DNA from: a virus
Strand: one strand, 5' to 3'
IMG/VR virus record: IMGVR_UViG_3300045125_000031
Span: 37,242 to 101,241 of that record
DNA length: 64,000 nucleotides
The position numbers were made by a program, and so were the translations under genes. The stretch's first letter is position 1. Each line of letters starts with the position of its first letter. The notes below the pieces were generated by a model. It was not told where the DNA came from. It did no database searches and was given only the letters and a program-made list of their open reading frames with translations. Of the stretch, positions 12,601 through 23,313 are shown piece after piece.

Positions 12601-13369
12601 GTACAATTTTCTGTTCCATAAACCATTGGCGCTCCAACATTTTTAGCAACAAGAGAATTTTTCTTAATAAGATAGTACCCAGTGTTTTCTTCTAATCCAT
12701 AAGATCTTGCTGGATATCCGTACTCGGTTTCATCAAATATTCCAGTAGGTATTTGTACTGGAGTAATTCCTAAAGATGTTGACGCAAACTCTTCTGACCA
12801 TTGTCCAAGTGTTAAACCATTTACTAAAATTGTGTTTTCTTCAGAATCAGAATACCCGCCAAGAAAGTTTGCTTTAAATACTAATCTCATTTCACCACTA
12901 ATATTCGGTACAGTAAATGAATTAGAAAGGAACATCCACTTTTCCATTATTGTTGTATTAAATATTTTTGTCTTTTTACCCAGTCACCTAGTGGTACATC
13001 GTAATATTCATAACCAATTTCATAACTAGTTATATAAGCACTATTTGAATAGACATAAACACCTATACAAAAAGTTCCTAAATCTTTATTAATATCAGAG
13101 AAATCTAAAATGCTTGAACTAACGCATGAGAAAGAACCGCTATCAGATGATATTACATTACCAGATATTTTAGTTACACTAGAATTTGTAAAAGGTTCTC
13201 CAATTATCCCTAATGCTTCTTCAATTGAACATCCTTCTGTAGCAACTATAAATGTTTCTATCAGCGTCAGATATTAATGATAAATAGTCTGCGCTATCAT
13301 CTAAAGACCAAAGAGCGATTGATGAATTGCGAATGCTTTTTCTGCATATAGGTTAGATTGGATAGACAT
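9672..13369 (-). CDS. Large LamG/concanavalin-like tail protein, frameshifted
   Basis: About 1,230 residues when rejoined. It opens MSIQSNLYAEKAF followed by an IALWSLDD-like stretch. The middle has TYTVEMWLRINCNA, GPFLVLKIGNKS and SSKLYINGEEVLSLSY, the strands of a LamG-type jelly roll. Remaining pieces are Tyr/Asn-rich beta sequence. Such proteins are minor tail or fibre components that bind surface glycans. Breaks are frequent at 11060-12140, where no long frame survives. Confidence 0.6.
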
Positions 13370-13389
13370 TATGAGTCTATTTTATCACA

Positions 13390-15439
13390 CTACGAGATTT
13401 TTATTTCGCAAGCATCTGTAGTACAGTACATTTCTCCCTGTGCCTCGAGATTTTCCGCTCCGTCATAAATAGCAGACCAGTCAATCTTTTTGATATTGCT
13501 CCAATATAACTGAGTCATATTCTTCTTTAGTAATTTGAGTGTATGGCTGTTGAGGATATGTATGATTTCCCATTGGCAAGAATGAAACAGCCTTTAGTTG
13601 TCCTTCGTACATATGAAGTGCTGGAGCAACATGCTTTGACTCAGTTTCTTTGTCAAATGAAAGCGTTACAGAAACACCATTATCAGACCAGTATTTTTGA
13701 GCAGTAGCAGCAAGCGCAATCTTCTCAAATAATGTTACATCCTTTTCAGATCTTGGATGTCCAGAATGAACTGGGAAATAAACTACAGATGTATTTGCAG
13801 ATACGAGGTCTGCTTCAATCTTATATCCCGCTGCTTTAAACAAATGCAATCATTGGATCTGTATTCCCAAAACGAATTGCACGCAAGAAATAATCTCCTC
13901 CTGGTGCCCAGTGAACTCCTGGGGTTGCACCAGAAAGAATTGATACTGATCCTGATGGCTTAACAGTTGTTACACGAATTGATTCACGAACACATAGCCA
14001 TTCAGAATATGAGTGATCATATTTACGAATAGTTTTATATCCTTCATCCATCCATTCACGAACTACTGGCAAGCCATATTTATCTGCAGAATGATGCAAT
14101 ACCTGTAAGAGATGTTCCAATACGACGATTACGTTGCATGATTCCATTTGTCTGTTGCCAATGTGTTGGAATTAATGTAACAGTCTTTCCATAAAGATAA
14201 GCAAACTTGAGTGTCTGCAGGAAGTCCTCCTTAGATTCATGACGATTCAAATGTACTTCGACTAGAGTACATAATTCGTATGACTTCTAATGGCTGCTCC
14301 GCACATGGATTGAAGCCCATAACACGATAATCTTTGCCATCTGCTGGATCTGCAAGACGACCATAATTACGAGCAACATCAAGCCAGATAAATCCTGGCT
14401 CTCCGTTATCTACAATTAGATCTACATAGTCTTCATACTTTGTGCCTACTGTTGCAGAAATAGAATTATTAGACATCCATGCCCAACCTGGATTTTCTGG
14501 ATCATATGAATTACGCTCTGGAAATACTTCTGCATTCTTTAAGATTAATAAAATCTTCATCTCCTGCAGCACCCAAGTGCAAGGGTGGCAGAACGACGAA
14601 CATTTCCTGAAACAACACAGGTACCAATAAGATTTACGATATCTACAATTGCTCGTGAATCAAGTGTTTCTCCTGCTCTACCGCCAATTACAGTCACGAA
14701 TGCGTGTATGTGAAGGTCAATAAGTGGCTGCTGGACCGCTTGCAACGCCTCCAAAGCCCTTAATAGGGGCTCCTAGAGGACGGATAAGGTCATAGTTAAA
14801 CTCTTGAATTGCTTGATTTGGCTTTAAGTATGAATTAATAACATTCTTACAGACTCTACCCAACCTTCACGAGTATCTGGAATTTCATAAATAGATGCTG
14901 GTTCTGTTGGAGCATAAATAGGCAAATTGCTTTTCTTGTCCAACAGTATCAAATCCAACTCCAATACCAAGCATTAATGCATCCATAACCCAAGCAAATA
15001 GTGCTCCTGGATCATTTTTGATCAATGATCTCTTGTAGATACCATTGCACAATTTTGAAGGGCAGCAGAATTTTTCTTCTCCATAGTCATAGGAGTACCA
15101 AATGCCCACAGGCCACGTCCTGGTGGAGTCCACTTTAAATTCAAACATTCTTTGAAATGCTTCTTGTGCAGATTTCTGAGCCTTATTGTCATTCCATGGT
15201 AGACGATTTTCTTTAGCATGATTCTTCTGTACTGAGTACATACCCTCGATTACACGACTGACAAACCTCATGCCAGCGTTCTTTAGTTCCATCTTCCTTC
15301 ACACGAGAGTAGGTACGAATAAATGTAATCTCTCCCAAGTGAATTGCCTCCAGCATCCGTAAATCCGAATGGTGGCTCTTTGTCTTTATACTTATTTACG
15401 AACTCTTCTAGACAAACGAAAACTAAAAAAATCAGACAC
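13390..15439 (-). CDS. nrdJ: Adenosylcobalamin-dependent ribonucleotide reductase (class II)
   Basis: Reduces ribonucleotides to deoxyribonucleotides using B12. Fragments give a complete monomeric RTPR-type enzyme: PPFGFTDAGGNSLGEITFIR, PGRGLWAFGTPM, GFNPCAEQPLEVIR with the catalytic-loop Cys and Glu, VKPSGSVSILSGATPGVH, and a C-terminal redox pair CTTDAC just before the stop. The GTG start at 15439 follows GGAG. About six shifts break the frame, all in places where neighbouring frames rejoin, so I read it as one functional gene. Confidence 0.8.
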
Positions 15440-15527
15440 TGTTATTCTCCTTAAGAAACTGTAATTATTAAAGTATACCAGAGTTTTTAATTTTGACAAA
15501 CTCTAATGCTATTATTTAGGTTGATAG

Positions 15528-16109
15528 TTATAGAGTTTGCCAATGTAGGTATTCTCTAAAATATCCATGCTGCATTACTGTTGGGTCTACCCACCAATCT
15601 TCATTGTAAGATCTTTGAACAAGGGCATATCCAAATGAATCAAGTATCTCTCTTTGTACATCTCTAATTTTACTATTTCTCCAATACATGTCCGAATCGT
15701 GTTCAAATGTAATTACGCTAAATCTGTATGTATTTAATGGCATTGCTATAAGACCTTGCAGCGTCAAATGACTATTCCCAACTGGCCTTCCTGCCATATC
15801 ATATCCAGCGTCTATGTCTAATTGCAAATAGTCTATTTGTTTTGGAAAGTTATTTTTTTCAAAATAATCCATATAGTTAAATGATAGGGCATCTCCCATG
15901 CATGGATTCTTTCTATTAGCATTAAACTCTTCTTTCATAGAGTCTATTATTTCAAAAGATACTCCAGTCCAATCATACTCATTTTCTAGCAAGTATGTAT
16001 TATTACCATTGCTGTAGTGTGCTGCCCCAAGTTCTACATAGTATCCATTCTTTTTACCATTTAAAATATTAATAATAAATTCTTCTTGCTTTGTAGTCAT
16101 GTGTGTCAT
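15528..16109 (-). CDS. FkbM-family methyltransferase
   Basis: The SAM-binding motif is GYYVELGAAHYSNGNNTYLLE at the N-terminus, followed by DYLQLDIDAGYD and YRFSVITFEHD, the FkbM/NoeI pattern of sugar or peptide O-methyltransferases. I place the start at 16109 (MTHMTTKQEEF) behind AAAGGAG rather than at the upstream in-frame ATG. The 193-residue protein is intact. It directly follows an oxygenase gene, suggesting a role in the same modification pathway. Confidence 0.65.
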   Translation of the reverse strand: MTHMTTKQEEFIINILNGKKNGYYVELGAAHYSNGNNTYLLENEYDWTGVSFEIIDSMKEEFNANRKNPCMGDALSFNYMDYFEKNNFPKQIDYLQLDIDAGYDMAGRPVGNSHLTLQGLIAMPLNTYRFSVITFEHDSDMYWRNSKIRDVQREILDSFGYALVQRSYNEDWWVDPTVMQHGYFREYLHWQTL

Positions 16110-16125
16110 TGAAATAAATCTCCTT

Positions 16126-16670
16126 TTAGTCTTGTCGGTTTTTTTCTGTTCCATGGATAAAAACGGTAGAGAAGTATCTTATTGTATCATCTAAAACTGG
16201 AAGAGATCCGTGAACAATGTGCCCTCCATGTATATATAAAGAATTAGATTTTGGCTTAACCGTAATATTAATATCTGGATAGTCTAACTCTCCACCAGTA
16301 TATTCATCATTATAATATAAACAAAAGCCATATCCAATATAATAGTCTATATCTGTTCTCCATTGATCTGCATGATGCGTTATAAAATCTCCTTTTTTAT
16401 ATCTCTGTAAATGCAGTTTATCTGGATAATAAGAATATGACTCAAATAAATTTTTCATTTTTTCATTTATATCGTCAAAAATATTTTTGTCTTTAAAGCA
16501 TAAAGTTTTTCCAAACCAAAAATCTGGAATATTTTGTTCTTTTTTCATTTCTTCATCAAGCCATTTATCTTCTGAAGTATTTTTATAATTTTATTAACTT
16601 CAAACATTTCTTCATCAGTAAGAAAGTTATTAATTTCATACACATCATCATATAGTTTATTAATTTTCAT
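16126..16670 (-). CDS. 2OG-Fe(II) oxygenase, prolyl 4-hydroxylase-like (1)
   Basis: Shows the double-stranded beta-helix metal site: HAD in DFITHHADQW, the family strand YYNDEYTGGELDYP, then HGGHIVHGSLPV and RYFSTVFIHG for the second His and the 2OG-binding Arg. The N-terminal 40 residues (MKINKLYDDVYEINNFL) rejoin after one shift near 16550. The substrate is unknown; see the findings for the proline-rich fibre hypothesis. Confidence 0.7.
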
Positions 16671-16675
16671 TTTAG

Positions 16676-17345
16676 TTACATATACTTATTGTTAAATATA
16701 TGACTTACCTCCAAGTGATTTATATTCATATGTTTTGGCAATGAGGCCACCCACCTAATTGTTTCAGCCATGTCGTTAGCAGTAAGGGCATTATCTTTTT
16801 TCTATTTGTGTGTCAATTGTCCCTGGACATATTTCTGTTATCTTTATTCCATATTCAGGAAATTCCATACGCATTGTATCTATTAACGCCATTTGATCCT
16901 CGTTTGGCATTACTATAATTGCCTCCGCCTCTAAATGGAACTTTTCCACATAAAGATGTTATAAAGATAATTGTTGCAGACTCTGATTTTTTCATAGATG
17001 GAGCAAATAACTGAGACAAGTACATTGGCCCAGAAACATTAATATCATATGCTATTCTAAAATTTTCCATAGTTTCATTAATAATATGTGTTGGTCCAGA
17101 ACCTCCGCCAGCATTATTAACTAATAAGTCTAATGTTATGTTTTTATATTTTTCAAAAAAAGTATTTAATTTCATTCTCTTTTGTTATATCTAATTTATA
17201 AATTTCTACCATTATCAGATAATAATCCAGACATTTTATCAACATCTCTCGAAACAGCAATAACCTTATATCCGTTTTCAGATAAAAGTTTAACGGTTGC
17301 ATAACCTACACCTTTACTTGCACCAGTAACGATGGCTGTTTTCAC
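16676..17345 (-). CDS. Short-chain dehydrogenase/reductase (SDR), frameshifted
   Basis: Rossmann nucleotide motif TAIVTGASKGVGYATVKLL at the start, LLVNNAGGGSG in the middle, the catalytic ITSLCGK and YSNAKRG (Ser, Tyr-X3-Lys), then ITEICPGTIDT. The GTG start at 17345 overlaps the preceding TAG (TAGTG). Three shifts. An NAD(P)-dependent oxidoreductase of unknown substrate. Confidence 0.65.
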
Positions 17346-18076
17346 TACATGCCTTGCTGCTGGTTAAGTTGCATATTGTTATGTATCCAATGACCTGGGA
17401 CCATATACTTAACACCAGACTTTACTGTATGTGCCGTATGAAAATATGGCGCTTCTGCTGGGAAAATAATAACGCTATTTGCTTTTGGTTTTATTCCGAA
17501 ATCTATTGCATTGTTTGCAACAGCATCATCATAATCTAAATTAACTGGTGGAGCACCATGAACCCATCCATCTTTGCTATTCCATCCACCATCATAATTT
17601 TTTAATTGAAAGGATATCTCTCCACCATCGCAGTCATCATTTAAATACATGACTAGAGAGTATCTCAAAGTCTTATCGCCATCTAATTGATCGAAGTGTG
17701 CACCCATTGCCATTCCAGTATAATATTTCTTAATATTAAATGTTGGGAATAGCCTTGGCTCGTCAAAATCACCTAGTGACTCTGCATAATCCTTACATAC
17801 ATTATATAGGGTTGTCATGACTGAATCATAAATATATTTGCTTTTTTCTCCAACTATACCGCCAGACTTTGAGATGGCATCTATATCAAAAGTCTTTGTT
17901 TCTCCATAAATAAAATCTTTGTCATTAGAAGATGTCCACTTTTGCCAAAGATTAACCTTTGTATCATCATAAAACTCCATGGTATCTAACTCACTTAAAG
18001 TTTTTAAAAACACATCAAAGTTATCTATTGCGTCTGTATAATAATATACTTTTGGATCAAGAATTTCTCTATTCAT
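17345..18076 (-). CDS. 2OG-Fe(II) oxygenase, prolyl 4-hydroxylase-like (2)
   Basis: Intact, 243 residues. Metal ligands are predicted at H127 and D129 (AHFD) and H216 (HTVKSGVKYMV), with K223 as a possible 2-oxoglutarate anchor. The signature YLNDDCDGGEISF lies at about 144-156. An inserted GGWNSKDGWVHGAPP segment lengthens the loop after that strand. This is one of the best-preserved copies and suits expression tests of the family. Confidence 0.8.
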   Translation of the reverse strand: MNREILDPKVYYYTDAIDNFDVFLKTLSELDTMEFYDDTKVNLWQKWTSSNDKDFIYGETKTFDIDAISKSGGIVGEKSKYIYDSVMTTLYNVCKDYAESLGDFDEPRLFPTFNIKKYYTGMAMGAHFDQLDGDKTLRYSLVMYLNDDCDGGEISFQLKNYDGGWNSKDGWVHGAPPVNLDYDDAVANNAIDFGIKPKANSVIIFPAEAPYFHTAHTVKSGVKYMVPGHWIHNNMQLNQQQGM

Positions 18077-18077
18077 T

Positions 18078-18735
18078 TTAATACCTATTTCTTTCGTAAT
18101 GACCTATTTCTTTTATAAAGCCGACTATAACATATCTTATTGGCCCATCCCCTACATGCTTTACACCATGCTCTATACTCTTCATTTCCTGGAAAAAACA
18201 ATAAGTCTCCTGGTTTTGGCCTCAATGATATATCTTTATTTGGAAAGAATAATTCTCCATCTACGTAGTCATCATTAATGTATATTATTGTTGCATAGTG
18301 TATAGATGGATCTGTATGCTGATCAGTATGTGATTTCAGTTCTACTCCCTTTTGCATTCTTTGAATAGTGGCAAGCCCACTAAGTTCAAGTCCTGGGAAA
18401 GAAGGGTGAATTATATTTGCTAGTCTTCCGTAAAAACATTTTGTTCTGGGTGATGCTTAATATTTAAATTTTTATCTACCCAATTTTGAGTAATTTCAAA
18501 TTTCCCTTCAGCGACTAAGTTGTCAACATCTTCTCTGCCAAACTTTTCTAAACAAAATCTTTTTAGATTTCCCATATACTCTACTTCCCAATCTTCTTGA
18601 GACGCACCATTAATTATATTCCAAATAAAATCTAATTCTTCTTTTGTCAAAAAGTCTTTAATCCAAAGTAGTTCTGGAGTTACTTCTTCAAACTCTAAGT
18701 TATTATTTTTAAATTTTCTTTCAAAGAATCCATCA
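18078..18735 (-). CDS. 2OG-Fe(II) oxygenase, prolyl 4-hydroxylase-like (3), frameshifted
   Basis: An N-terminal helical part (LDFIWNIINGASQEDWEVEY) joins a core with HTD in ELKSHTDQHTD, the strand YINDDYVDGELFF and, after a shift, HGVKHVGDGPIRYVIVGF for the second His and Arg. The stop is 1 nt from the next start. The GG of the usual signature is replaced by DG. The start is uncertain because of an indel near 18735. Confidence 0.6.
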
Positions 18736-18737
18736 TA

Positions 18738-19490
18738 TTAAACAGCATCTCCTTTAAATAGATATTTATTGCCATCTTCATCTATTTTATATCCATCTTT
18801 TAGAAGTTCTTGCCATTCTGCTCTTTCAACTTCTTGCTTGGCTCTAGTCTCTTTCATTTCTTGCGCCCAAGCGTCTCTTAGTTCCTGTGGATATGCATCT
18901 TCTTCACGATCATCCCAGAATGAACCTATTGTATATCTAACTCCACTAGTTATAAGAGTTACCTCATGCATATTGTTGAATCCCCCGTCAAAAGCAGCAA
19001 GCATTCCAACTTTAGGCTTTATGCTTATTTGTTGATCTGGGAAATGCAAAAGTCCTCCATCAAAGTTATCATTCAAATATAAAAATGCAGCATATCTACT
19101 TCTAGTAAATGCTCCAGAGTTTCCGTGTTCATCTGTATTATCAGAATGCTTTCTAGCATAAGCCCCTGGTTCCCATTTCTGAGTATGATATCCAATTTGA
19201 GATATTATCTTTGAATCTAAATCATGAACGCTGGCAACTGCTTCTACAATACCCTTTTTAATTGTGTAAAAATATCAGAAGGTAAACCTTCGGCAATTAC
19301 ATGCTCGTCGTTATCTTGTGGCAAAACAGAAGAATAAGATTCATAAAACGATATAGGCATCCAACTAATGGTCCCTATTTCTGCATGTTTATCTAAAACT
19401 TTTATAAGTTTATCGGCAGTTTTCAGAATCAATAAAGTTTTCATAAACAACTATATCTTTTGTTAGTCTAACTTTATTTTCTAAGTTCAT
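18738..19490 (-). CDS. 2OG-Fe(II) oxygenase, prolyl 4-hydroxylase-like (4), frameshifted
   Basis: Starts MNLENKVRLTKDIVVYENF. The core has HSD in ARKHSDNTDEHGN, the strand YLNDNFDGGLLHFP and HEVTLITSGVRYTIGSFW. A charged C-terminal helix (EMKETRAKQEVERAEWQELL) follows the fold. This copy is closest in signature (NDNFDGG) to the plus-strand oxygenase at 59478. Two shifts, near 19090 and 19260. Confidence 0.65.
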
Positions 19491-19621
19491 CTAATTCTAA
19501 CTCCTTCGATTGAATCTTTATTTGCAGCATATTTGCCTATCATCTCTTTATGTAATTTAGACCAACTTTCAGTACCAAGTTCTTTTTCTTTATCAAACCA
19601 CTCCTGATCACCTATCTCCAT
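19487..19621 (-). CDS. Small uncharacterised protein, 44 residues
   Basis: Charged peptide MEIGDQEWFDKEKELGTESW continuing to EGVRIR. Its stop overlaps the next ATG (ATGA) and its start overlaps the end of oxygenase 5, so it lies inside a coupled operon. No recognisable domain. It could also be the detached tail of the upstream gene, but the tight coupling on both sides favours a real gene. Confidence 0.45.
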   Translation of the reverse strand: MEIGDQEWFDKEKELGTESWSKLHKEMIGKYAANKDSIEGVRIR

Positions 19622-20363
19622 ATTTTTTCAAATAGTTTCTTATTAAGTATTTTTCTGTTTTAAAAGATGGGAAAACGCCATGTAAGTAAGGTTGATTATT
19701 TTTATTTAAAACATCTGGGTGTCCACTAGGGAAAACTACCCAATCACCTGCAACTGGTTTATACTTTATTAGATTACCATCTATATAAAAGTCAAGTTCT
19801 CCTCCATCATAATCATCATTAAAATAATAATTAGCAGTTATTGCAAACTTATAGCCTGGACTTTTTACTGGCTCTCTTACATAATCAGAATGATATCGCA
19901 TTGACATTACAGTATCTATATTTTTATTATATCTGCATATAGAAGGTCCTTCTTTTTTCCATAAAGGCAAATAATTTCCATCATGGTCTTTTGTTATTTC
20001 TTCTTCATTATAATTAAACATGTCTTTATATTTAGAAATATATGCGTCCATAGTTTTATTAAAACCATTACTTATTTCTAACAAAAGATATTTTTGATCT
20101 TCTTGTATTTTACTATTAGTTTTTAAGTCATTTATCAATTGAGAATTAAATTCAGCAGGCTTTCCTGTTTTTGGATTTAATTTAGAAAGTTCTGGAAAAG
20201 CAGTCTGAATATAACGACCAAAACCTTGCCAATCAGACCATTCTCCTAAAATTCTATCTGAATTATTGTTAGCAGATTCTTTAACTATCTCATATAATCT
20301 TTCTGGTTGATCATTAACATTTTTATATATCATTATGTTTTCATATAATTCTATCTCTTCCAT
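19608..20363 (-). CDS. 2OG-Fe(II) oxygenase, prolyl 4-hydroxylase-like (5)
   Basis: Intact, 251 residues from the ATG at 20363, chosen because AAGGAG lies directly upstream. Ligands are predicted at H158 and D160 (RYHSD) and H228 (LHGVFPSFKTEKYLIR). The signature YFNDDYDGGELDF is at about 180-192. The long N-terminal helical region (about 140 residues) is unlike the shorter copies. Confidence 0.8.
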   Translation of the reverse strand: MEEIELYENIMIYKNVNDQPERLYEIVKESANNNSDRILGEWSDWQGFGRYIQTAFPELSKLNPKTGKPAEFNSQLINDLKTNSKIQEDQKYLLLEISNGFNKTMDAYISKYKDMFNYNEEEITKDHDGNYLPLWKKEGPSICRYNKNIDTVMSMRYHSDYVREPVKSPGYKFAITANYYFNDDYDGGELDFYIDGNLIKYKPVAGDWVVFPSGHPDVLNKNNQPYLHGVFPSFKTEKYLIRNYLKKYGDR

Positions 20364-20365
20364 TA

Positions 20366-21123
20366 TTATCTCCTTATTCCTTTTTTTGGATCCCAAGACT
20401 TTACTTCTTCTTCTGTAGGAAAAATTCTATGGTACTTTGTATTTGGGTCTGGTTTTACATCTCCAGTATGCTCTAAAATTTCCCAGAAAAACGGACATGT
20501 ATATCTTAAAGATTTTGTGACTTCTGTTACTCCATGTACATAGTTCATGTCTCCTGGGAAAAAATATGCCGAACCACGTTTTGGTTTAAATTGAACTTTT
20601 TGATATGGAAAGTATAACTCTCCACCCTCATAATCATCATTGATGTAAAATAAACTTGAAATATCATAATATGGAAAATCGTTTGGTAATCCAGCATCTG
20701 ATCCAAAATGCAATTCTTTGTCTGCGTGAGGCATTTGGAACTGTCCTGGATTCCACTTAACAATTGTTTGTCCTGTAGACTGTACTTTGACCTTAAAAAA
20801 ATCTTCAATAATTGGTTGAAGTCTACTAAATAATCCTACTAAAACTGGAAGAATTTTTGGATCATTTGCATTTAAAGATGGCGCAGTTGCAACTCTATCT
20901 TTCCAATAACTTGAATCATAAATAACAGTTCCATTTTTCATTTATATGGCTTTGAGTAACATCCCAGATAGTTATGTTTCTTGCTGCTTTTTCTAAAAAA
21001 TCAACTTCTTCTTCAGTCATAAAATTTTTCTAACTCAACTATATTTTCAGCACCATAGCCAAAAAACCCAGATGGGGTGATTGATGGATGTCTTATTACT
21101 TTTACTGCATCTTCTGGTATCAT
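20366..21123 (-). CDS. 2OG-Fe(II) oxygenase, prolyl 4-hydroxylase-like (6)
   Basis: The main frame is 191 residues with HAD in QMPHADKEL, YINDDYEGGELYFP and VHGVTEVTKSLRYTCPFFW. The N-terminus lies in another frame (MIPEDAVKVIRHPSITPSG, then EEVDFLEKAARNITIWD), so the true start is 21123. One or two shifts near 21030 and 20940. The C-terminal extension ends WDPKKGIRR. Confidence 0.75.
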
Positions 21124-21135
21124 ATTATTATTATA

Positions 21136-21842
21136 TCATCCTATAGTATTATCTTTTACGTATAATTTTAGGGTTTTTACTTCATGAGACCCTACAGATT
21201 CATTCTTTTCATTTACCGCATTTCTATACCAATCGGTCCAGTTGCCAGATGAATTAAGCACTTGTGCTGCTTCTCCGTAGGCAATGTTTGCATTTGTTCT
21301 AGAACGATCTACATCTTTATATTCTACAATCTCAATTGATGTATTATTTAAATTTGTTAAAGATATTGGAATAATTGTTGCAATAGGAGTTCCTGCTTTT
21401 ATAATAGTTTCTACGTTAGCCTTTTTGCCTTAAGAGCAAGAGGCAACGGGTTATCATAAAATGAAGTACTTATTACACTAGACATAGTTTCAAAGTCATC
21501 ATTAAAATAATTAACTGGATGTATTGTCCAAATACTAACATCTGGATCTGTTCTAAAAACCAAAGAAGTGTTTAAACTTATTGAAGATTGACCTCTTCCA
21601 GAGTATGAACCTGATGGACTTACAATCTTTATATGCTGGTCTGTCTGATCATTTATTCCATCCCACGTAAAAACTATATCTTCTGAACATGAAAGATACC
21701 AACCTATAACATTTGACTGAGTTACTGGAAAACATCTATATGCGTGGTTTTCAGACGTTAAGTCCATCCAATCTCTTTTAATTGACATTGGTTCGATGTT
21801 AAAAATACATCCCTGCATTTTTTCAACAGTAATATTAAACAT
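21136..21842 (-). CDS. DUF6065-like protein
   Basis: Begins MFNITVEKMQGCIFNIEPM and has DWMDLTSENHAYRCFPVTQ and GWYLSCSEDIVFTWDG, a pattern I associate with DUF6065. A shift at about 21415 joins the C-terminal part (TNANIAYGEAAQVLNSSGNW). Function unknown. Its start overlaps the stop of oxygenase 7. Proteins of this type often sit beside 2OG oxygenases in aquatic phages, which suggests a partner role. Confidence 0.55.
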
Positions 21843-22525
21843 TATTCATTTGCCCACTTTGGATCATACATATCTGGTGTATGATATTTTTACCTGTAAT
21901 CTAACATTGTTACAATTGAATATTTAGTTCCAGAGTGTACTGGCATTGCTTGATGTGGATACATAAAATTTGACGGGAAAACATATAGATCTCCAGCCTT
22001 TGGTTTTATATTTAGATTTTGCAGTCTAAAGTATAACTCTCCACCATCGTAGTCGTCATTAATATAGGCAACTAAGGAAACGGTACAGTTATAAGAGAAT
22101 CCATGGTCATGGTGTTCTTTGAAGTGTTGGCCTGGTCCATACTTGATAAAGTTAAGGCTTCCCAATATTTTAACGGCATAATGTTGTAATCTCTACGATA
22201 ATCATCTACTGCTGCTGCCTGTGCATCATATACATCTTGCCAAATTCCCTGAAGCAATAAAGAGTCCTTGCTTGGATCTGATTCAATATCAGTTTTCTTA
22301 AACTTAAAGTCATAGCAGTCACGATAGTCTGGCATTAATTGTTGATATCCTACATATGCTGGTAGCCAGTGATAAGGCTTACCCTCTGGAGATAATTCCG
22401 CCCCATGGTGCTGGAGAACCCAAAATATTTTCTAATCTTTCTATAATATTTAGTTCTGGCTTAATGACACCTCTATAGCAAGTAATTCCAAACCCTAATG
22501 TTTCTTTTTCTGTCCAAGTTGACAT
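21842..22525 (-). CDS. 2OG-Fe(II) oxygenase, prolyl 4-hydroxylase-like (7), frameshifted
   Basis: Starts MSTWTEKETLGFGITCYRGV behind AAGGAGATATC. The core has HHD in FKEHHDHGFSYNC, YINDDYDGGELYF, KPKAGDLYVFPS and YPHQAMPVHSGTKYSIVTML, a textbook P4H-type site. Shifts lie near 22400, 22160 and 21893. Confidence 0.75.
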
Positions 22526-22536
22526 GATATCTCCTT

Positions 22537-23313
22537 TTACCTATACTCTCTTCTTGTCCAAACTTTATCTTTATATACCCCGCCATCTGGTTGACGATAA
22601 ATATTTGCGTTATCTACTATTTTAGCATATACCGTTGATGAATCAAGAATATCAAGTTCGTGTCTCCCAATTTTCTCTTTTAAATGGGAGTATCTGCAAG
22701 TATGGTGTTCCTGCTGGTATAGTTCCCTCCCAACCTTCAATAATAAAAATGGAAAACTACCTAATAATTCAACTTTATCTGAATCTACTACGCCAGTAGT
22801 ATTCATAAAAGGTAGATCAAACCTATTCATAGGTGTCATAAATAATGCACTATAGCCTTCTGGTAACTTCATGCCCCAGTCTGGCATCCAGGCAAAATGA
22901 TCTTTGTAATATCCTTGAGGATGTTCAAATTGTGCCATTGGTGGTCTAGATGTACAAAAATCTCGATACATTTGATTTCTATTTTAAAATCTAAAGATCC
23001 TTTATTATTTTTAGTAAATGTAATGTCAGTTGAGTTCTAAATACATATCCAGTTATAAAGGCATCCATGATTGCTGGACATGCTTTCTCATGTAGGAATC
23101 ATTCCATAATCATCTGTAGTTCCAGATTTTGGAAATGGACAAACCTCTTTGGGGCCTTATAGTATTCTCCATTAATTGGATTTTTAGCAAACCTATCAGC
23201 ATCCTTATACCATTGAGGTATTTCTTTTTGTGTAGGAGTTGGGGCAGATTTGCTTTCTTTGTTAGCCAAGGACGGTATGTCTTAAAAGAGACACTTTTTA
23301 TATCATCGGACAT
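22537..23313 (-). CDS. Conserved phage protein of unknown function, frameshifted
   Basis: Begins MSDDIKSVSFKTYRPW, includes IPQWYKDADRFAKNP, a WKACPAIMDAFITGYVF-like stretch, and an intact C-terminal 144 residues (CTSRPPMAQFEHPQGYYKDH through SFPFL) ending KDKVWTRREYR. I recognise the pattern from cyanophage and other aquatic phage proteins related in layout to DUF6065, but not its function. Start and stop overlap oxygenases 7 and 8. Confidence 0.5.

Noticed and set aside
13390-15439. Programmed frameshifts or a decayed ribonucleotide reductase
   Set aside because: Breaks have no slippery sites, occur in several unrelated genes at a similar rate, and flanking frames preserve all catalytic motifs, so sequencing errors explain them better.
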